A DNA stretch of 64,000 nt from Paramacrobiotus metropolitanus (lineage: Eukaryota > Tardigrada > Eutardigrada > Parachela > Macrobiotidae). How positions within the stretch are numbered: the first letter of the stretch is position 1; every line of letters starts with the position of its first letter. Below, one piece after another: positions 56,319-64,000 of the stretch. The stretch is taken from NCBI RefSeq assembly GCF_019649055.1, contig NW_026570238.1, positions 806,001 through 870,000 of the forward strand. The letters are read 5' to 3'. Below the pieces are notes generated by a model. It had not been told where the DNA came from. It made no database searches and saw only the letters and a program-made list of their open reading frames with translations. The position numbers and the translations under genes are program-made.

Positions 56319-59300
56319 ATGCGGTGGTTTCTTGGTTGTGGAATTCTCCTGATGGCCTGCATGATGGTAAACAGGATTACAGGAATGCTGCAACCGTCTT
56401 CTGTTTGCTGCATTCGATGTTCGTTGATTGTCCATTTGCTTAGGTCGACGCGGACAGATCGTTTACTGTGGGCAAAGGAGTTTTTCTCAAAGACGGACAG
56501 CCATTTCGTTACATTTCGGGTATGGCAATGTTTAACGCATTTCTAGTACACACTTCGGATCTCTTTACAGTACGAGTCGGAGTATACTGCTATAAATATT
56601 GCCTGATGTTGCAGGGACCATACATTACTGGAGACAGCTGCCGCAATACTGGGAAGACACGTTTAATAAAATGCGAGCGGCTGGACTTAACACTTTATCA
56701 ACGTAAGCATCAAATTTTAAAGTATTTCGAAGTCTAGAATTCAAGTTTACTCTTGTAACTAATAATAAGAGTGCACGCTGTCCACATTTAATTTATGAAA
56801 TGAACTTGAGACTGTGACTATGCTACAAATCGACATTTAAGGTTTTTTTGTCAAATGCATTTGCATGTAGTTTCAAAGACAGAAGTTGTATTTTGAATTT
56901 GGATACTTAGAATTTTTTGTCTAGGTATCTTTCGGCATTTTTCGCATGTTGATTGTGTATGAAATTCGCGTTGCCACAATTATGCGTTTCACAGAATGTG
57001 GCTAACCGGTGTTTTAGATATATAAATTGGAATCTTCACGAACCAGAACCGCTGCAATACACTTTTGACGGTGGACTGGACATTCGTAAATATTTCCAGT
57101 TAGCACAAAAGTACGGACTTTTAGTTGTGCTCCGACCCGGGCCCTTCATAGACGCTGAAGTTGATATGGTATGCAAAAATTATACGTGTATTTTACTTGT
57201 AATTTCTTGTATGATGTTAATTATGATTTATGTATCGCATTTCTTTTGCTCTACAGGGTGGCCTCCCTTACTGGCTGTTGAGATTTAATTCCACCATGAA
57301 GTTACGAACCAGTGATCCATCATACTTGCAGTATGTGGAGCGTTGGTATCGGAAAGTGCTCCCGATGTTGAAAGATCTCACTTATGCCAATGGAGGCCCA
57401 ATCATTACCGTTCAGGTAAAAGCAGCTGAGCGGAATACGTAAGGCTTACAAGTGAGCCGACAAATTTCTTTTAATTAGTGCTATCACTATTTTATTTGTT
57501 TTTCAGTTTTTGCAGCATTGCGTTTCTCATCTAGAGTTTGCTGTTACTTAACTATTTTTACTGGAAATTGTTGTATTTGGTTGCTCTCTTTTTGTAGTAA
57601 AATCTTTTTGCATGCCGGCTGGCTTTTTGTGCTTGAATGCTACAGATCAGTAACAACCAGTTATGGAACATATTATCGTGTTCATACGTATTGTACGCAT
57701 GCCTGGCTAGGTTCTGTGACTGTTTTTAGATCGAGAATGAGTATGGAAGCTACCCTGCGTGCGACAAGGTATATCAGAACTTTTTGAAAAAGTTGGTTTT
57801 GGAGATAATGGGCCCAAATATCGTGCTGTATACCACGGACGGACCACTGGATTACATGTTATCATGTGGACGGGTAGACGGCACTTTGACGACATGCGAT
57901 TTTGGAGCTGGCGATAATGCCACTAACGAGTTTGCGGAATTGAGAAAGTTCAATATAGATGGACCGCTTGTTAATAGTGAGTTTTATCCTGGCTGGATTG
58001 ACCATTGGGGCGAAGCATGGAACACAGTCAGCACAGCCGATGGTATAACGGTCCTTTAGTTTTCTTTTTTGAGTGTTCAACTATCAATTTTTGAAACATT
58101 TCCAGTGCTTGCGACCGCTGAGCAGATGTTACAAATGAACGCATCCTTTAATGTTTATCCCATTCGAGGCGGCTCGAATTTCGGTTTTTCGGTTGGATCT
58201 AATATGGGAAGCGAATTCCAACCGGTGACCACAAGCTATGATTTCGATGCGCCCCTGAGCGAAGCCGGTGACCCCCGGGATAAATATTACCAATTCCGTC
58301 AGCTTGTTGGCAAAGTGCGTGAAAGACATAAGAAGTTTTATAACAATTTCAAAGAAAGAAAGTCTTAAGTATTTTTTACCATAAAATAGTAGAGATACGG
58401 CTACATCGATGTGAAAAGTACAGTATACTTTCCATAAGAGCCGATACTTCCGAAAACACGTTTTAATGCACCATCCCATGAGTTGTTGTCTGACAAATTC
58501 TTACTGTTAATAATTTTTAATGTTTTGCAGTATTCGCCGTTACCACCCGGTCCAGTCCCGCAACCATCTCCAAAAGCAGCTTATGGCAAAGTTCAGATGA
58601 GTTTTGCGGGCACAGTTTTCGACAATCTGAAGCAGTTGTGCCCCGATGGACCAGTTGTTTCGCCCACTCCTTTGTCGTTTGAACTGTTGGAGCATGGATA
58701 CGGTTTTGTGTTATATCGGACAGTTGTGAAAGAGCGACACAGAGATCCAGCTATTTTAAATGTTCCCAATCTGGCGGACCGCGCTATTGTTTTTGTGGAT
58801 CAGGTGAGACTTAGGTTCTTATCGCCGCCAGCTTTAAATAAATAATGCATACATGTAATTTTGCTGTGCAGTGGCCTGTGTCATGTGACATCATGTTTAA
58901 ATCAGTTTGAACTGACGAATGCTTTGCATTTTAGAAACCTGTTGGAATTCTGAGCCGCTCAGCAAATATTTTTACGATCGCGATTTACGTTCAACCTGGC
59001 CAAACTTTAGATATTCTAGTACATAACGAAGGTTAGCAGCGTTAGCTATTTGGTTTAGTTATCAAGCGCGATATTGACACGCGTGGGATAATTGTTTTGC
59101 CACATTTTTTGTAATCTTAGAATAAAGTTTCATTTCAAATTTTGATCCAAGTTTTCGTTACGCTTTTTTCGCTGGCTGGGTACACTCTTCCTAATCGTGC
59201 CGTACTTGTTGTACATGTCTGGCTAATAACGGGATCAAACAGTATCTGCTTTAACAAACTTTAATAAACAACGAAAGTACATCACAAAATGTTTGGTAAG

Positions 59301-60302
59301 TTCAGAGATGAAATAAGAACTGAAAACTTTTCTGTGGAAATTTTAAAAAGCTGACTGACCCACTCTCTCTGTGGTTGCTGCTTATATATTGTGAAAATGT
59401 CGGTATCTTCGTAAAATACTGTAATACAGTACGTGTTTTATTTGTTTGTTGAATGCTTTGATGTAACTGGATTATGATCTATGATTAGGGCGAATATGTT
59501 ACGGAACTGGAATCAACGATATGAAAGGAATTTTGGGCAACGTTACGATTGACAAAACTGTCTTGACTGATTGGGAAATGTTTCCGTTGGATTTGCCCAA
59601 TTATCCATCGTCAGAACTTGTTCCGCTTGGTTTTGAGCAAAAGGAATTGTATTCGAAGTCGCACACTCGCATTTCCGGATTTTACTCTGGATCTTTCTTG
59701 GTTGACCAGATACTCGATACATTTCTGAATATGGACGGGTGGACCAATGTAATGGAACTTCTTTTGCTTGCTGATCGATGTTTAAAATTGTTGTGTTTCT
59801 AACTTTCTAGGGCTACGCATTCGTCAATGGTTTCAATCTGGGCCGATATTGGCCGGTACAAGGACCTCAGGTATCGCTAAGCGGTTATTTTCATTTCTTT
59901 AGTGATCAGAAAGATGAATGTTTGCGCTCGGAAATATTTTGCGTGTCATGGCAATTTGCAGTACAAGGAACTGCTTCGAACTTTTGTAATCGTTTATGAA
60001 TATTGTTACTTCATGTATCGCGATCTTGGTCAGGTGTTTTGTGGTGTCTGGGAAAATTAAGACACCGACACAGGGCTGAAATATCAGTTTTGCAGATAAC
60101 TCTGTATGTTCCCGGAGCGATTCTGAAACAAGGGGTTAATGTCGTGGAAATATTCGAACTGGAACATGCGCCATGTGTTTTGGATTTCCAGTGCCACATA
60201 GAATTTGTTGATACAGCAGTTCTCAACGGAACCGTCCCAGTCCAACCGAAAAAAGTGAAATCTTCGCCTAAACCTTGGGGATTGAAAAGAAAATGGATGT
60301 GA
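56319..60302 (+). CDS. GH35 beta-galactosidase-like glycosidase, copy 2
   Basis: Tandem paralogue of the gene upstream. The first exon encodes MRWFLGCGILLMACMM (signal peptide). Then come VGKGVFLKDGQPFRYISGTI, HYWRQLPQYWEDTFNKM, INWNLHEPEP, VVLRPGPFIDAEVDMGGLP, IENEYGSYPACD (acid/base) and VNSEFYPGWIDHWGEAW (nucleophile). Where copy 1 has MFYGGTNFG this copy has YPIRGGSNFGF, a change in the substrate-pocket segment. The C-terminal domains carry LDILVHNEG, MKGILGNVTID and GYAFVNGFNLGRYWPVQGPQ. The basic end is PKPWGLKRKWM, stop at 60302. It has an extra intron after HNEG (about 59033-59488) and lacks the microexon introns of copy 1. Polyadenylation signal AATAAA at 60533. Confidence 0.9.
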
Positions 60303-61322
60303 AGCGAATTCACATGGCATCCATACTGGTTTTTGTGGTATTGATTGCTTTTTCGGTGATATAAATTGAAAAATTGTTTATCCATACGGTTTTCTACAAT
60401 TCGTTTTGTATTTTTACATTTTTTTACCTTTTCTATATTGTTATTTTGTTAGTGCTATTGAATGATTGTTCACTGTTGTTGTTACAGATGTACGTAAGTA
60501 CTACAGCAAGTACGAGAGTGTCGTGTTGAAAGAATAAACTATTACGATATTATTACTGAATACTGACGAAGAATATGATGATTGAGGGACTGAGGGAAAA
60601 ACTGCAACTGATTGCATAGAGGTTTGTCGTTCCAGAAATTTCTTTTGAAGGATAGCGCTTATGGAATCAGCCGCAAATTAAACCGAATAAATTGCATCAA
60701 CCTAAAATTTTGTGTTTTATGTAATATAAAAGTATGCCTAACGTTTAACGGTTTAAAAGATAGCATCCAAAAAATCTCGAAAAAAGAATGCCAGCAACAA
60801 CCGGAAGTCCTTACGACGAAATCAGCGATAAATCCGCCGACTCGGTATGCCCATTGCCCACGCGCGGCTGACGTGTGGAAAATTGCGTTGTAGCCTGCTC
60901 TACGGCTGGCGGCTACGTGGTAAAGAGACGGCTACGTTGGAGCTGCAGTAAGACGATGTGGTTCTGGTGGTAAAAGCAAAATATTTTCAGGGAAATATTA
61001 TATCAGAACGCCAGCAGGAGTTTATAAAATTTATAGAAAGTACGTGTTTTAAGTGAGTCTTTGTTCGATCTAGTCCGTGTTTCTGCAGTTTTCCAAAAGT
61101 CGTTTAGCAGCTTTGCTTTATCGCGTGCTTTTAAGGCTTTTAAACTCTTTATATCCCAGAATGGGATCCTCGTCCGATAGCCAAAAGGCACTGAGCGTAC
61201 AAGAAGGTCCGTGACTATCGATGCTTTCAGAATGCATACTTGATGATACTTCTACTTAATAACGTGGAAGTATTATCTCTGTTCTCTTGTACATTCCATA
61301 TATACCTTGCCAGTTCTCCACT
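60303..61322. other. Spacer between GH35 copy 2 and the LRAT gene
   Basis: About 1 kb. Plus-strand frame 60612-60893 and minus-strand 61003-61191 lack support; nothing else recognised. Confidence 0.45.
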
Positions 61323-62914
61323 ATGTTAGTTACAGATCGTGAGAAAACTATTTCCGACTGGGTATCTCCGGAACTGTGGACCAAAAGCCAGGAACAATTC
61401 CGGATCGGTGATTTGGTGGAGTTTTATCGCGAAGGGAAACTGTTCCAGCATTGGGGACTATATTTGGGAGAAGGTCTAGTGGTGCACGTGTCCTCTTTCG
61501 ATTTGTGGAATCCGTCTGCAGCCTTAACGGAACGGCTGAGCGGCATATCGCAGGCATCCAGTCGTGCGACAGTGGACGCGATGACAGGAATTAGCACTCT
61601 GCCTGGTGCCAAGGCCGATGAAATGGTGGAATTGGTGCAGTTGCCCGTGGGAGGACCGGACGCTTCCAACCCGGCCAACAATGCTCCGGTGCAGGAGAAC
61701 GCCCATCCGGTGCCGTGCGTCCAGTGTGGAGAAATTACTATCGAGCATTCGCCGTTGGATTTGGGTTTCGGTATGGAAGACCGGACCAAGTGGTTCATTA
61801 AAGTGGAAGACATCTGTCGGATAGCAGGTATGGAAATGAAACTATGCAGATGAAACAATCAAAGCAAACTGGTCGCTTTCTTGTGTGCCTCGAAAACGGT
61901 GGCTTTGCACGCAGTTTTAAATATTGTTTATTGCTATAATGAAGCATAGCGAAATTTTTGTTTTCTGTTTTTAATAATACCGGATTATTGCCCATAACGA
62001 TACATTCAATTCTGCAGTCAGTGATATATAATCTCAAATCTGCTGCCACCTGGCACAGCATTGGTCGGTGTTTAGCTTCGTACATGATTTGATTATATTA
62101 TAGTAGTGATTATGAGGTCCGACATCGTCGATATGTGAAATTTCTGACCGCAGAAAGTTTGTTTTGAGCATGGCTACTTGCAGGTCGAGATAAATTTCGG
62201 GTGAACAACGTGGCGACGCGGAAACCAAACCGGCTAGCTCGAACACCACAAGAAATCTTTACCCTTGTGCGACATTTTAAGGATCAAGAGGTTGACTATT
62301 CCCTAGTTTCCTCCAACTGTGAGCATTTTGCCACTAGTTTAAAATACAAGCAGGACGGAAAAACCAACGAAGAACCCGAAGTTGTCCCAGTTGTGGTGCA
62401 TGCAGGCGGGACCAGTTCCCAGGTACGGAGTGCGCAAACTGGTCTCTGCAGCGCATTTGTGTTATATCTGCTTAATTTCATTTTGAAAGCTTAAAAATAA
62501 TTTCTTATTGCTTGTGTTGCTTTTGTCCGTGCGAAGCTTTCAGAATTTTCTGATAGCAGTTAATTATTAAGTAAGGTATTTGTGGTATTAGGGATCTTGC
62601 TTGCGTGCTTTTCGTAATACAAGCACATTTTGTTTCAGACTAGTTTGTTTTCAAACCTATTTTATACTGATCTTTTCAAAATTTTTTATTCAAGTTCAGT
62701 GTTGACTGTTTTTACTTTTGGATAGGTGAGGCGTGTGGTGCAATTGATAAGTATCGGGATGGTCGCAGTTGCGGGATTATTGGGAGCGGCCGTCGGAAGC
62801 CTTATGTTCGGCGGTAGAACCGCTGCTGCCAGCGATGTTGTTGACAGCTCCGGACCGGTGACCAAAAAAGTCAAAGCAGAGGAAAAAAGAAACACTACAG
62901 AAGGGGCCAGCTAA
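61323..62914 (+). CDS. LRAT/PLAAT-domain protein with C-terminal membrane anchor
   Basis: Exons 61323-61827, 62184-62422 and 62726-62914 give 310 residues, in phase. The LRAT (NlpC/P60-like thiol acyltransferase) domain shows FRIGDLVEFYREGKLFQHWG with catalytic-type His about residue 43, GLVVHVSSF, and SSNCEHFATSLKY with the nucleophile Cys about 214. The His-Cys gap (about 170) is nearly twice that of PLAAT enzymes (about 90). The extra part includes an Asn/Pro-rich stretch and a CVQC pair. The last exon has a hydrophobic segment (IGMVAVAGLLGAAVGSLMFG) that can anchor it with the domain in the cytosol. The family acts as phospholipase A or N-acyltransferase. Polyadenylation signal at 62993. 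Confidence 0.88.
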
Positions 62915-63846
62915 AGGGTTAGGAACAACGATGTACCCGCTGTCTACCATTGCAGTATATGCGGTAGCATATGCTTTTGAAAAAGTTTGTGAAATAAATG
63001 GTGCTGAATTTGGGCTTTCGGATAAAAGATTTTATTGGTTTGTCTGCATTTTGTGTATGTGGTGATGGGTTTTGCAATCTGAGTTTGGGTTTTGCAAAAC
63101 GTCGCAGTCGAAGTTGAAATTGCCGTCCGAATAATCCGATGTATGTTTTGACTCACGAGTGTTTTGTCGTGCTGTAAGGTGTTCTGCGTCTGCCATATCG
63201 GCTCTGATTTGTTTGTGCTTTCGCTTAAACCATACAGCGATCAACATTTTGTGTAGTTCTCAGTTTTATCATTTTTTATGTGTAATAAACGGAATTTTTC
63301 TTGTGATATTGTGTAGAAGCTCTGTTGCAGTGCAAATAGTCCTGGAAAAAGCGTATTTTAGTCATTGTTATGGTGCATTATTGTTGGGAAATCATAAAGT
63401 TTGCTAAGTTGTTAGCCCCGTAAACTAAAACTGTATCTGTACTCGCACTTTTACGGCTGTGCCCGGTAATGTCGCAGCTTATGTCCGTGATCTGTTCGTA
63501 CCTACAGTAGTTACGCAAAAGAACGTCTGTGTGCTGTGGTTTCTAAAACATTGTTCAGAAATCGCATTTGGATGGCTGTCGTTTATACTCGTAGTGCAAT
63601 TTGTAATATTTGTAATTAGTAAGTTGGCATCGAAATTTTTGTCGCACTCTAAATCATCATGACCATTCTACACTTGTCGGTGTCATCAGACTGCCTGTAC
63701 AGATTACTTATTTGAACTACGACAGTACGACTGGACACTGTATTGTAGTTTAATAATATTTTCATTGTCCATCGAGATTCTAACAGGTTAGCGGCAAACA
63801 ATACTGTGAGTTGTCGCTATTGAAATTCGGATTCTTTTTGTTTTGT
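62915..63846. other. Intergenic, 3' flank of the LRAT gene
   Basis: About 930 bp with AATAAA at 62993-62998. Frames at 63032-63662 are unsupported. Confidence 0.45.
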
Positions 63847-63990
63847 ATGAAAAGGTCGGTGGCCTTATTATCAATGTTATTATATGCCAGCGCCGCGGGT
63901 GTAACGGTACAAGTTCGACTCGACTACACTCAAAAATTGCCACGGATTGTGTGTTGTATAACTGCCGTCGTCTACCTTGGCATATTGTAG
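63847..63990 (+). CDS. Possible first exon of a secreted protein (cut by window edge)
   Basis: ATG 63847 opens MKRSVALLSMLLYASAAG, a good signal peptide, then VTVQVRLDYTQK. The frame meets a stop at 63988, so the exon would have to splice earlier. Too short to identify. Confidence 0.25.
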   Translation: MKRSVALLSMLLYASAAGVTVQVRLDYTQKLPRIVCCITAVVYLGIL

Positions 63991-64000
63991 CAAAAAACTG

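Overview
The window is nuclear DNA of an intron-rich but compact animal genome. About 22 gene models alternate on both strands, most split by short GT-AG introns (roughly 45 bp to 1.3 kb). The metazoan gene set (PTEN, prominin, phenylalanine hydroxylase, ING3-type PHD protein, TRAPPC6, complex I NDUFC2, a PAXX-like repair protein, C-type lectin, serpin, PLAAT/LRAT protein) points to an invertebrate bilaterian. A tardigrade or another small ecdysozoan is my guess only; the sequence does not prove it.

Layout. 0-3.2 kb: 3' end of UAP1 (+) and an unusual protein kinase (-). 3.5-4.0 kb: a complete 523 bp MITE with 82 bp terminal inverted repeats and a perfect 9 bp target duplication. 5.5-17 kb, all minus strand: an intracellular-type serpin with an extended reactive loop, a C-type lectin and a secreted LRR protein packed 32 bp apart, and a five-span prominin. 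18.7-20.4 kb: a six-exon bulb-type (monocot mannose-binding-like) lectin (+). 20.9-23.4 kb: acetyl-CoA acetyltransferase (-). 24.5-26.3 kb: ING3-like PHD protein (+). 27.7-29.6 kb: TPR protein resembling Acl4-type ribosome chaperones (-). 31-35 kb: phenylalanine hydroxylase (+). 36.4-38.5 kb: PTEN lacking the C-terminal tail (+). 39.4 kb: tRNA-Ser(AGA). 40.1-41.1 kb: PAXX-like NHEJ factor (-). 41.6 kb: TRAPPC6 (+). 42.7-43.2 kb: NDUFC2 (-). 44.2-46.6 kb: unrecognised 547-residue coiled-coil protein (+). 47.6-50.5 kb: secreted serine-protease homologue with all three catalytic residues replaced (+). 51.0 kb: small orphan frame. 51.6-60.3 kb: tandem pair of secreted GH35 beta-galactosidases (+) with different intron layouts. 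61.3-62.9 kb: LRAT/PLAAT-type protein (+). The right edge holds a signal-peptide-like first exon.

The genes do not form a pathway. Several are secreted or surface recognition proteins (C-type lectin, LRR protein, bulb lectin, protease homologue, beta-galactosidases), which suggests extracellular glycan recognition or immunity, mixed with housekeeping genes. Exon ends were placed by hand from splice consensus, homology and reading-phase continuity. Where I list exon coordinates, the exon sum is divisible by three.
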